A stretch of DNA of 17,951 nucleotides from an uncultured Bacteroidales bacterium (GTDB taxonomy: Bacteria; Bacteroidota; Bacteroidia; Bacteroidales; UBA932). Where the stretch lies: assembly GCA_937898205.1 (NCBI GenBank), contig CALEJC010000241.1:1-17951 (forward strand), in the 5' to 3' direction. The notes beneath the pieces were generated by a model. That model saw nothing but the letters and a program-made list of their open reading frames with translations. It made no database searches and had not been told where the DNA came from. The number at the start of each line of letters is the position of its first letter. Within the stretch, counting starts at the first letter, position 1. Shown piece by piece: positions 8,865 through 16,380 of this stretch. Made by a program: the position numbers and the translations under genes.

Positions 8865-8895
8865 CAGTTATACACAATTTACAAATTTAATCAAA
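8865..8895 (-). promoter_or_regulatory. Candidate promoter for the TPR / barrel pair
   Basis: On the minus strand TTTG (8895-8892) is followed, after 19 bases, by TATAACTG (8872-8865). This fits the Bacteroidota layout TTTG-N19-TAnnTTTG with two mismatches in the -7 box. Transcription would start around 8858, some 17 bases before the TPR gene ATG. It shares the 109-base divergent region with the ftsE promoter candidate. Confidence 0.35.
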
Positions 8896-8921
8896 ATCGC
8901 CTAAATTTCCAATATTTAACT

Positions 8922-8929
8922 TATCTTTG
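8922..8929 (+). promoter_or_regulatory. ftsE: Candidate -7 promoter box for ftsE-nth
   Basis: TATCTTTG matches the Bacteroidota -7 consensus TAnnTTTG exactly and lies 21 bases before the ftsE ATG, which predicts a leader of about 15 bases. There is no TTTG at the usual -33 position. The box overlaps an in-frame TTG codon at 8927, which argues against that TTG being the translation start. Confidence 0.45.
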
Positions 8930-8950
8930 TCTTTGTCAAAATTGAAGAAA

Positions 8951-9637
8951 ATGGAAGAGCAGAAAAGTCCCGTAATCACATTTGCAGACGCAGACATCAT
9001 CAACTCTGAAAACACCGTCATATATGACCTCAACATGGACGTCTACGAAGGCGAGCTGGTCTATATCGTCGGCAAAGTCGGCAGCGGAAAGACATCCATA
9101 ATCCGTACCATAAGTGCAGAAAATCCCCTCACAAAGGGATGCGGACAAGTCTGCGGCTACAATCTTGTGGGCATCAAAGAGAAGGATATCCCCTTCCTCC
9201 GCCGCAAGTTGGGCGTCGTCTTCCAGGATTTCCAGCTTCTGATGGACCGCAGTGTCTACGACAACCTTGCATTTGTGCTCAAATCCACAGGATGGAAGGA
9301 AGCCAAAGCGATCGACGACAGGATCGACGACGTGCTCAAGGCTGTCGGCATGACTACCAAGGCCCACAAGATGCCTCACCAGCTATCCGGAGGAGAGCAG
9401 CAGCGCATCGCCATCGCCAGAGCCATCCTCAACGACCCTAAAGTCATCATCGCCGACGAGCCGACAGGCAACCTCGACGACAACACTGCAGAAGACATCC
9501 TTCAGCTGCTCAAGAGCATCAACAAAGACAAAGGCACTGCCATCGTGATGGTCACCCACAATCTCAATATCTGCGAGCGCTACCCGGGCCGCATCTTTGA
9601 GACCAAAGACGAGATGTGCAAGGAAATTACCAAGTAA
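8951..9637 (+). CDS. ftsE: Cell-division ABC ATPase FtsE
   Basis: This 228-residue ABC ATPase carries all nucleotide-binding motifs: Walker A GKVGSGKTS (41-49), Q-loop Q92 in FQDFQLL, signature LSGGEQQR (145-152), Walker B VIIADE (165-170) and the H-loop H203. The segment FQDFQLLMDRSVYDNLAF is characteristic of FtsE, which with FtsX controls septal peptidoglycan hydrolases. No ftsX is next to it. From memory, Bacteroidota usually keep ftsX elsewhere, near uppP and truB. The chosen start is ATG 8951; an in-frame TTG at 8927 would overlap the probable promoter box. The stop lies 2 bases before the nth ATG, so the two genes probably share a transcript. A LolD- or MacB-type ATPase is possible in principle, but the length and Q-loop region favour FtsE. 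Confidence 0.88.
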   Translation: MEEQKSPVITFADADIINSENTVIYDLNMDVYEGELVYIVGKVGSGKTSIIRTISAENPLTKGCGQVCGYNLVGIKEKDIPFLRRKLGVVFQDFQLLMDRSVYDNLAFVLKSTGWKEAKAIDDRIDDVLKAVGMTTKAHKMPHQLSGGEQQRIAIARAILNDPKVIIADEPTGNLDDNTAEDILQLLKSINKDKGTAIVMVTHNLNICERYPGRIFETKDEMCKEITK

Positions 9638-9639
9638 GG

Positions 9640-10278
9640 ATGCGCCTTCAGGAGAGATATGACGCAATCATGGAGCACTTCAAGAAGGAGCCTGCTCCCG
9701 GGTCTGAGCTCAACTACAGCAACAGCTTTGAATTGCTGGTGGCCGTGATCCTGTCGGCGCAATGCACAGACAAGAGAGTCAACCTCACGACCCCTGCCCT
9801 TTTTGCAGCCTACCCCACCCCGGACAAGCTTGCAGCAGCAGAGTTTGAAGACATCTTCACTCTCATCAGATCGATCTCCTACCCCAACAACAAAGCGCGC
9901 CACCTGATCGGCATGGCGCAGAAACTCGTGAGCGATTTTGGCAGCGAAGTACCATCAAGCATAGAAGAGCTCATGAGCCTGCCCGGCGTGGGCAGAAAGA
10001 CAGCAAACGTGGTAGCTTCCATAGTCTGGAACGAGCCTGTGATCGCCGTGGATACACACGTACTGAGAGTATCCCACAGGATGGGACTCTCCAAGGGCAA
10101 GACGCCTCGCGAAGTCGAGCTGGATCTCGAGAAACACATCCACCCGGAAGACAGGCCGACAGCACACCACTACCTTCTGCTCCACGGAAGGTATGTCTGC
10201 ACCGCCATAAAACCAAAATGCGAGGCTTGTGACCTCGCAAAATGGTGTTATATGTTTTCCAAGAGTTCTAAAAACTAG
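9640..10278 (+). CDS. nth: Endonuclease III (DNA glycosylase / AP lyase)
   Basis: This 212-residue base-excision repair enzyme removes oxidised pyrimidines and nicks the abasic site. The helix-hairpin-helix LPGVGRKTA contains the catalytic lysine K120, and D138 lies in AVDTHV. The four cluster cysteines C187, C194, C197 and C203 have the canonical C-x6-C-x2-C-x5-C spacing for a [4Fe-4S] cluster. All these positions coincide with the numbering of the E. coli enzyme, which supports the ATG at 9640 rather than a GTG at 9616 that would overlap ftsE. It follows ftsE by two bases. It converges with the phosphohexomutase gene, with the two stop codons lying in the same CTAG. Confidence 0.96.
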   Translation: MRLQERYDAIMEHFKKEPAPGSELNYSNSFELLVAVILSAQCTDKRVNLTTPALFAAYPTPDKLAAAEFEDIFTLIRSISYPNNKARHLIGMAQKLVSDFGSEVPSSIEELMSLPGVGRKTANVVASIVWNEPVIAVDTHVLRVSHRMGLSKGKTPREVELDLEKHIHPEDRPTAHHYLLLHGRYVCTAIKPKCEACDLAKWCYMFSKSSKN

Positions 10279-10289
10279 CAGAACTGCTT
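10261..10289. terminator. Inverted repeat over the convergent stop codons
   Basis: AAGAGTTCT (10261-10269) pairs with AGAACT plus CTT (10280-10285 and 10287-10289), with one bulged G at 10286 and a 10-base loop that contains the shared CTAG stop codons. It could act as a two-way hairpin at the end of both transcripts. No run of T follows on either strand, so an intrinsic terminator is not well supported. The repeat could be a chance result of the coding sequence. Confidence 0.25.
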
Positions 10290-11939
10290 CTTGAGTGCCT
10301 CGATCTTTGCATCAGCATCGTCGCCCTTGGCGCCGAAGTAGAACTTAATCTTAGGCTCTGTGCCTGAAGGTCTTACAGACACAACATCACCCGCCTCATC
10401 AAAGAACTGAAGCACATTTGAAGATGGCTGACCTGTCTTCTCAGGCTCAAGATAGTCGATAACCTTGGTCACAGGAGAACCGCAAAGCTCCTTAGGTGGG
10501 TTTGCTCTGAGATCCTTCATCATCTGCTGGATCTCCTGAGCGCCGGAAACGCCCTTGCGCACTACAGACACAAGACCTTCCTTGCGGTATCCAAACTCCT
10601 TGTAGATCTTCTGGAGGAGCTGGTACATGGTCAAGCCCTGGCTTGCTGCCCAAGCTGCACATTCGGCAATCATCATAGCTGTCACCTGAGCATCCTTGTC
10701 GCGCACAAATTCGCCCACATTGAAGCCGTAGCTTTCCTCGCCACCGCAGATAAACTCATGACCGAGCTTCTCTTCTCTCTTGACGATCTCAGCGATATAT
10801 TTAAATCCTGTGAGCACATTGTATACAGGCACGCCAAATCCTGCACAGATTTCTGTCAGAAGCTCTGTGGTCACGATGGTCTTGACAACATATTTGCCCT
10901 CGCCAAGAGTGCCGGCTTCCTTCCTGCGAGAAAGGATATAATAGGTCACAAGAGAAGCAGTCTGGTTGCCGTTGAGGAGCACCATCTTGCCTTCGTTGTC
11001 TCTCACGGCGATACCGATGCGGTCAGCGTCAGGGTCTGTGCCCATCACAAGGTCAGCGCCTGTCGCTTCTGCCTTCTCAAGAGCAAGCTTGAGAGCTGCA
11101 GGCTCTTCAGGATTTGGAGAAACCACTGTAGGGAAATCACCATCAGAAATATCCTGCTCAGGCACATGGATAATGTTTTTGAGACCTATCCTCGAGAGGA
11201 TCTCAGGCACGAGTCTCACACCGCAACCGTGAAGCGGAGTATATACGATCTTGAAGTCTGAGTACTGCTTGCAGAGATCTCCGGCAAGGCTCAGCGAGAG
11301 AAGGTCGTTGATATACTTCTCGTCCACATCAGCGCCCATCGCCTCAATCTCGCCGCAACGGAGACCCTTCTCAAACTTAACCATTGAAGGATCTGTGATC
11401 TTTGCCACCTCAGCCACGATCTCCTTATCCACAGGAGAAGTCACCTGACCGCCGTCAGACCAGCTCACCTTGTAGCCGTTATACTCCTTAGGGTTGTGAG
11501 AAGCTGTGATCATCACACCTGCCACTGCACCTTTAAGGCGCACAGCATAACTCATCTCAGGAGTAGGGCGGATATTGTCAAATATATAGACGTGAATACC
11601 ATTGGCAGAAAGCACATCTGCAGTGATCTTTGCAAACTCCTTGCTGTTGTTGCGGGAGTCATAGGAGATGCACACATTAGGATCGTCACCTTCGTAGTGA
11701 GAGAGGATGTAGTTGGCAAGACCTTGAGTCGCCATGCCCACAGTGTACTTGTTCATGCGGTTTGTACCTACTCCCATGATACCTCTGAGACCGCCGGTAC
11801 CAAACTCCAGGTTTTTGTAGAATGCATCCTCAAGCTCAGCAGGATCACCGTTGATGAGCTGACGTACTTTCATCTTGGTTTCATGATCAAAGCCTTCGCC
11901 GTTAAGCCAGGCTTGTGCTCTTTGTTCAAATTCTTTCAT
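10275..11939 (-). CDS. Phosphohexomutase (phosphoglucomutase / phosphomannomutase family)
   Basis: This 554-residue alpha-D-phosphohexomutase interconverts hexose 1- and 6-phosphates. The four functional loops are present: the phosphoserine loop TASHNP (S147), the metal-binding loop DPDADR (302-307), the sugar loop GGEESYG (399-405) and the phosphate-binding loop RPSGTEPK (523-530). The length and the GTGGLRG segment near residue 47 fit the PGM2-like / PgcA-like branch. The sequence alone does not decide between glucose and mannose phosphate. It lies 24 bases after the methyltransferase stop and is the last gene of the right-hand minus-strand run. I found no good promoter in the 24 bases. It ends head-on against nth. 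Confidence 0.92.
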   Translation of the reverse strand: MKEFEQRAQAWLNGEGFDHETKMKVRQLINGDPAELEDAFYKNLEFGTGGLRGIMGVGTNRMNKYTVGMATQGLANYILSHYEGDDPNVCISYDSRNNSKEFAKITADVLSANGIHVYIFDNIRPTPEMSYAVRLKGAVAGVMITASHNPKEYNGYKVSWSDGGQVTSPVDKEIVAEVAKITDPSMVKFEKGLRCGEIEAMGADVDEKYINDLLSLSLAGDLCKQYSDFKIVYTPLHGCGVRLVPEILSRIGLKNIIHVPEQDISDGDFPTVVSPNPEEPAALKLALEKAEATGADLVMGTDPDADRIGIAVRDNEGKMVLLNGNQTASLVTYYILSRRKEAGTLGEGKYVVKTIVTTELLTEICAGFGVPVYNVLTGFKYIAEIVKREEKLGHEFICGGEESYGFNVGEFVRDKDAQVTAMMIAECAAWAASQGLTMYQLLQKIYKEFGYRKEGLVSVVRKGVSGAQEIQQMMKDLRANPPKELCGSPVTKVIDYLEPEKTGQPSSNVLQFFDEAGDVVSVRPSGTEPKIKFYFGAKGDDADAKIEALKKQFC

Positions 11940-11963
11940 TGGTCTATAGTTTTTGTATTTCTG

Positions 11964-13109
11964 TCAATCCTCAAATATAAGCTTTTTCTTTGTAACTAGA
12001 AAGACTTCTCCCATAGTTTTTGACTTGCATGCATAAATAAAAACGTCCCCTCCCCGCTTGATCTTCATTTTTGCCGCAAGCGCATCACTGGAGAGAGGCA
12101 TATTACGCGCAATCACTTCTGCTTTAGGAAATTGCGAGGCAAGCGTGCGCATTGAGGCCTTGCCAAACGGAAGCACCTGCTCAATCTGATATGTGCCGAA
12201 AAACGCCGTCGGAGGCTTCGCGCCTGCAGGCAGCAGGTAGAGATGAGTCGAGACGTCGAGTTTCCTGACGCCCCAGTCGCGGCTGATGATCTTGAAAGCC
12301 CCGGCCTTCATCAGCGCTGCGCTCGGCACCAGCAGATTGTCTCCGGGCGAAATGCTGTCTGCAAGCATCAGCGGAGCTTCTTTTTCTTCAGTGAGCAGCA
12401 TCCGATACAAGTCTGCCCTGCCGCCTTCGCCCAGCTCTGCGACAATGATTTCCGGCTCACCCTCGTGGTCGCTTTCCAGCAGGCAGAGGAGTTCTCTCAC
12501 CTCTCCGCGCGAGCTGACGATGTGCAGTTCCTTCAAGCTCCTGCCAAGGCGGTTGCAGAGCATTGAGATATCTGCCATCGGGGCGAGCTTGAGCATCACA
12601 AGCTTGGATGATTCAAGCAGCCGCGGGAGCATCGGAAGGATATTTGGCGTGCAGTCTTCGAGCAGGAAGACCTTGCTTCCGCTACTGCTTCGCCTGGCCG
12701 GGTCTGCATAGACGACATCGCACTGCGGCAGCTGAGTCTCCGGCCCCACTTCCTGGCAGTGAATGTCGATATTTGCCAGGGCAAAGACTGCCGAATTGTG
12801 CCTCATCGCTTCAGCGAGCTGCGGCTGCATCTCATAATAATGCACCTTCTCCACCCTTCGGGCAAATGCCATGCTATCTACCCCGAGGCCGCCGGTGAGA
12901 TCACACACAACTCCCTTCCCTGCAGGAAGATAGGCATCAAGAAGCGAGCTTTTGTATTGCGCCGTGAGGGTAGAAGAGCACTGCTCCAAAGACAGAGATG
13001 TGGGCAGCTGAAGCTCAGCAAAATGCTCATCCCATTCGGGGAGCTTCGCCCTCAACTTGCGCTGACTGCTCTTCTCAATATCTTTGAGTATGTCCGCAAA
13101 GCCCGCCAT
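11964..13109 (-). CDS. SAM-dependent methyltransferase with THUMP-like C-terminus (PG_1098 family)
   Basis: This 381-residue protein has a class I methyltransferase core: motif I DLTGGLGVDS (70-79) for SAM binding, an acidic residue E93 at the end of strand 2, and a motif IV-like YADPARR at 134-140. The region before it (about 1-60) is helical and the last 90 residues fit the THUMP-like domain that Pfam describes for the Porphyromonas protein PG_1098 and relatives. A nucleic-acid substrate, probably RNA, is likely from the domain but not established. DPARR replaces the N/DPPY motif of base-N methyltransferases, so the target atom is uncertain. The ATG overlaps the stop of the peptidase gene as TGATG, one base shared, so translation is probably coupled. 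Confidence 0.78.
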   Translation of the reverse strand: MAGFADILKDIEKSSQRKLRAKLPEWDEHFAELQLPTSLSLEQCSSTLTAQYKSSLLDAYLPAGKGVVCDLTGGLGVDSMAFARRVEKVHYYEMQPQLAEAMRHNSAVFALANIDIHCQEVGPETQLPQCDVVYADPARRSSSGSKVFLLEDCTPNILPMLPRLLESSKLVMLKLAPMADISMLCNRLGRSLKELHIVSSRGEVRELLCLLESDHEGEPEIIVAELGEGGRADLYRMLLTEEKEAPLMLADSISPGDNLLVPSAALMKAGAFKIISRDWGVRKLDVSTHLYLLPAGAKPPTAFFGTYQIEQVLPFGKASMRTLASQFPKAEVIARNMPLSSDALAAKMKIKRGGDVFIYACKSKTMGEVFLVTKKKLIFED

Positions 13110-14947
13110 CAGTCAAGAAGCCACTTGGTCCAGAACGCCTGATCGGCTGCCTTGTCATGGACACCCTGATAGCCGCGATAGCCGTGCATTCCATCGGGAT
13201 ATATCATCAGCTCAAACTGATAGTTGACCTTCTGAAGAGCGTCGATGAGCTGCAGAGTATTCTGGAAGTGCACGTTGTCGTCACCGGTGCCATGAGTGAT
13301 CTTGAGAGCACCCGGGAGCGGCTTAGGTCCTTTGTTGTCGTCTGAGAATATTTCAGGGATATAGGTCAGCACAGAAGCGCGCCTGTAACCTTCCTGATTG
13401 AACTCAGGCGTATCCATGAAGCGCTCTGTGTAGTGAGTATCATATAGCATCCAGTCATATACACCGCCTCCGGCCACGCCACAGCGGAAGTACTGAGGAT
13501 ATCTGAGCACAAGCATTGAAGTGGTTGTGCCGCCAAACGAGAAGCCCTGGACGCCGATGCGGCTTCCGTCCACATAGCTTTGTGACTGAAGCCACTTGGC
13601 CCATGCTATGTAGTCCTGCAACTCAATCACAGTCATCTGTTTATGAGCCTGATCCATGCCCCTGCGGCCGTTTTCTCCGGACGAGCGGGGATCACAGACT
13701 ATGTGGATGATACCGTTGTCCCAGCACCACTTGTTGGAAGCGTCACGATCACCCCAGCTGTCTCTCACATAGGCAGTCCCCGGACCACCATAGAGAGTCA
13801 TGACGACAGGATATTTCTTGTTTGGATCAAAACCCTTTGGAAGACTCAACAAAGCATAGAGATCAAAGCCGTCGTTTTCTATCTTCACGATTTGTGGTGA
13901 AGGAAGATTGTCAAGATCGGCTTCAGACTTCCGGACCACCTCCCATGAAGCTTTGTCGGTGCGGCCCTTGATGCTCATCATCGGAGTGCGGGCGTTGGAC
14001 ATCATCGCAGTAAACGACTTGAAGTCTTCGGCAAGCTTGACTCCGACGATATTATATTGAGGGTCACTCAGTAGAGTAATCTTGCCCTTTTTGTCAAGCT
14101 TGTAGAGAGCGGTATGAAGTCGCGAATCCCTCTTTGCGGTGAAGTAGAGATCTCCCTTCTTCTCATTGAGTTTGATGAGATTGACACCCCAGTTCTGTCC
14201 ATCGGTGAGTCGCGAGAGCTCTCCTTCAAAGGAAAGAAAATATATCTGCTGCCAGTCAGTCTCAAAATCCCTGACCATATACAGTCCCTTGTCGGTAAAT
14301 ATCATCCCGTCGATCCACTCGATCCAGGTCTTATATTTCTCGCTGTATACATTGCGTTTAGCTCCGTCTTCAGCACTGACCGCATAGAGCTCCAGCTGAT
14401 ACTGTCTGCGAGGCATCCAGCTCACATAGAGTTCTTTTGAGTCGGCAGACCAGAAAGGAGTACCGAAATACTGATCCAGACTATCATCAAAATCGGCCCA
14501 GACAGTGGTCTTATCCTGCGCAGAAAGGTCAATGATGCCCACTCTGACTGTAGGGTTGCTCTGGCCCGACTTAGGGTAGCGGGTCTGCGAGAGAGAGCCA
14601 CCTTGTCCTACCGCAGAGTAGATAGGAAACATCGGGACCTCAGTATTGTCAAAACGATAGTAGGCAAGCTTCTGCGAGTCAGGACTCCACCAGAAGGCCT
14701 TATATCTGGAAGCTCTGCCAAAGATCTCTTCATAGTAGACCCAGGAAGCATATCCATTGAGGATCAAGTCTGTGCCATCAAAAGTCAGACGGGTTTCAAG
14801 AGAGTCAGTCAAATCCCTGACCCACAAATCATTGTCTCTTGTAAAAGCCTCTTTGCTTCCGTCAGGAGACTTCGTCACATTGAGATCCTGGGCGCCGGCC
14901 GACCACACAGCACACAAAACGCCAAACACAATCAATAACTTCCTCAT
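13109..14947 (-). CDS. Dipeptidyl-peptidase IV-like serine peptidase, S9 family, short propeller
   Basis: This 612-residue exported peptidase has a signal peptide with predicted cleavage AGA|QD after about residue 19. A beta-propeller (about 25-340) is followed by an alpha/beta-hydrolase domain (about 360-612). The triad is complete: S470 in GFSFGG, D556 in GTGDDNVHFQ and H588 in DGMHGY. The Glu pair that binds the free N-terminus of substrates is kept as E73-E74 in WVYYEE, so an exo-dipeptidase role on X-Pro peptides is likely. Compared with the roughly 720-residue Porphyromonas and human enzymes, the first 100 or so residues of the propeller are missing. This includes the YRHSY segment, whose Arg contacts substrate. 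The ATG overlaps the helicase stop as ATGA, and the start and signal peptide look intact. Confidence 0.88.
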   Translation of the reverse strand: MRKLLIVFGVLCAVWSAGAQDLNVTKSPDGSKEAFTRDNDLWVRDLTDSLETRLTFDGTDLILNGYASWVYYEEIFGRASRYKAFWWSPDSQKLAYYRFDNTEVPMFPIYSAVGQGGSLSQTRYPKSGQSNPTVRVGIIDLSAQDKTTVWADFDDSLDQYFGTPFWSADSKELYVSWMPRRQYQLELYAVSAEDGAKRNVYSEKYKTWIEWIDGMIFTDKGLYMVRDFETDWQQIYFLSFEGELSRLTDGQNWGVNLIKLNEKKGDLYFTAKRDSRLHTALYKLDKKGKITLLSDPQYNIVGVKLAEDFKSFTAMMSNARTPMMSIKGRTDKASWEVVRKSEADLDNLPSPQIVKIENDGFDLYALLSLPKGFDPNKKYPVVMTLYGGPGTAYVRDSWGDRDASNKWCWDNGIIHIVCDPRSSGENGRRGMDQAHKQMTVIELQDYIAWAKWLQSQSYVDGSRIGVQGFSFGGTTTSMLVLRYPQYFRCGVAGGGVYDWMLYDTHYTERFMDTPEFNQEGYRRASVLTYIPEIFSDDNKGPKPLPGALKITHGTGDDNVHFQNTLQLIDALQKVNYQFELMIYPDGMHGYRGYQGVHDKAADQAFWTKWLLD

Positions 14948-16380
14948 ACTTTAAAAAACCTATCTTTAAAATTGACCAAATAAACTTTTTTGACCGCTCT
15001 TGTGATCGCGGTATACAACCATTTCAGATCGTCCACACTCTGCTCCTCCAGCCAGAACGGGCAATCAACAAACACACAATCCCACTGGCCACCTTGCGAC
15101 TTGTGACAAGTGATGGCTTCGGCATACTTCAGTTGCAGAGCATTGAAATATTTGTCTTCCCTCACCGCAGACCAGATCTTCTTTTTTGTCCCCAGCTCCT
15201 CATAGTCGGCCCACACTCCCTGATACAGCATCTCCTGCTGCTCCTGGCTCAGACTTGCGCTCTCCGAGTCAAGCGCATCCAGGCAGACCTTCGCCTCAAT
15301 CTCCACATCATCATAGTCGGGAAAACAAAGGCGGGCCTTGGCGAAATGCAAGCCATATCTTTCCTCATAGGACGAGATCTTCTCCAAGGTGGCGATATCG
15401 CCATTTGCAATATAGTCAAGTTGCGGGATATCTTCAAGAAATTGATAACAGTTTTTAACAATCATCAACTTATCTCCCCTTGTGAGCCGATCTTCTTTAT
15501 ATTGGACCATGGATCTGATGCCCAGGTTGTACCTCAGTGCCTTTTTATTGGAGCGGCAGAGGACTATCGTACCATCCTCTCCATACTTGGAGTATGCGTC
15601 ACTCAGAGCGTCAATCAGCTCCCCTCCGCCGATGCGCACAATATCATCAACCCCTTGCAGATCAAATCCGATGTGGTCAAATGTGTCATCAGCCCCCGCA
15701 GATGAAATCATCCGGCGCAGCAGGGTGGCGTTGCGAAGGATGCCTGACTCGTGCTCCTGACGCACCACAGTGCTCAGCTCGCAATGGCTCACTCCCCCGA
15801 ACCCGTCCATATATGGGGAAAACACAGGCGAAGCTTCCAAGCCCACAGGAGGCAGCTGAGCAGCATCTCCGATGAGGATAAGGCGGCAATCAGCACCCGC
15901 GCGCACAAAATTGACAAGGTCCTCAAGCAGGTTGCCGCTGCCAAACGCCGCGCTCGCATTGGCCTGGCTGTCTATGCCTATCAGCGAAGCTTCGTCTACC
16001 ACAAAGAGCGTGTGCTTGGCCTTGTTGGGAGCTAGCGAGAAACTGCCGTAGGAGTTGCTTCCGCCGGGGCCGCTTTTCTGCCGATAGATGTGCTTGTGGA
16101 TGGTCGATGCAGGACGGGCGGCAATCTGAGAAAACACCTTGGCGGCACGCCCTGTGGGCGCAAGAAGGACAGAAGGAGTGCCCACATCTCTAAGAGCGGC
16201 AATCACAGCTGCCATCGCACTTGTCTTGCCCGTGCCGGCATATCCGTTGACTACCAGTATATCTCCGTCATCCCCGGTAATAAAACGGGCGACAGTCAAG
16301 AAAAGCGCGTCCTGACAAGGTGTCGGCTCACGCTTAAATCGTTTCTGGAAACGCTCATATAGAAATCCTGTCCTGTCCAT
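14944..16380 (-). CDS. SF1B DNA helicase, RecD/Dda-like
   Basis: This 478-residue ATPase has the ordered motifs of a superfamily 1 helicase: Walker A GYAGTGKTS (46-54), motif Ia APTGRAAKV (74-82), motif II VVDEAS (127-132), motif III GDAAQLPPVG (171-180) and motif IV-like VVRQ (205-208). The C-terminal UvrD_C_2-type part has CHKSQGGQWD (425-434) and the motif VI segment YTAITRA (456-462). Its size is close to phage T4 Dda and to the RecD2 core without the N-terminal extension. It probably unwinds DNA 5' to 3' in repair or replication restart. No RecB or RecC partner is nearby. The ATG overlaps the trkH stop as TAATG, and its own stop overlaps the peptidase start as ATGA. Confidence 0.88.
   Translation of the reverse strand: MDRTGFLYERFQKRFKREPTPCQDALFLTVARFITGDDGDILVVNGYAGTGKTSAMAAVIAALRDVGTPSVLLAPTGRAAKVFSQIAARPASTIHKHIYRQKSGPGGSNSYGSFSLAPNKAKHTLFVVDEASLIGIDSQANASAAFGSGNLLEDLVNFVRAGADCRLILIGDAAQLPPVGLEASPVFSPYMDGFGGVSHCELSTVVRQEHESGILRNATLLRRMISSAGADDTFDHIGFDLQGVDDIVRIGGGELIDALSDAYSKYGEDGTIVLCRSNKKALRYNLGIRSMVQYKEDRLTRGDKLMIVKNCYQFLEDIPQLDYIANGDIATLEKISSYEERYGLHFAKARLCFPDYDDVEIEAKVCLDALDSESASLSQEQQEMLYQGVWADYEELGTKKKIWSAVREDKYFNALQLKYAEAITCHKSQGGQWDCVFVDCPFWLEEQSVDDLKWLYTAITRAVKKVYLVNFKDRFFKV

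Noticed and set aside
8927..8950. TTG start for ftsE eight codons upstream
   Set aside because: The TTG lies within the TATCTTTG promoter box and would fall upstream of the expected transcript start; ATG 8951 fits the family N-terminus.
9616..9639. GTG start for nth inside ftsE
   Set aside because: Starting at ATG 9640 makes the catalytic and cluster residues match the E. coli numbering exactly (K120, D138, C187, C194, C197, C203).
11940..11963. Separate promoter for the phosphohexomutase gene
   Set aside because: The 24 bases and adjoining sequence contain no TAnnTTTG box with a spaced TTTG; read-through from the methyltransferase is simpler.
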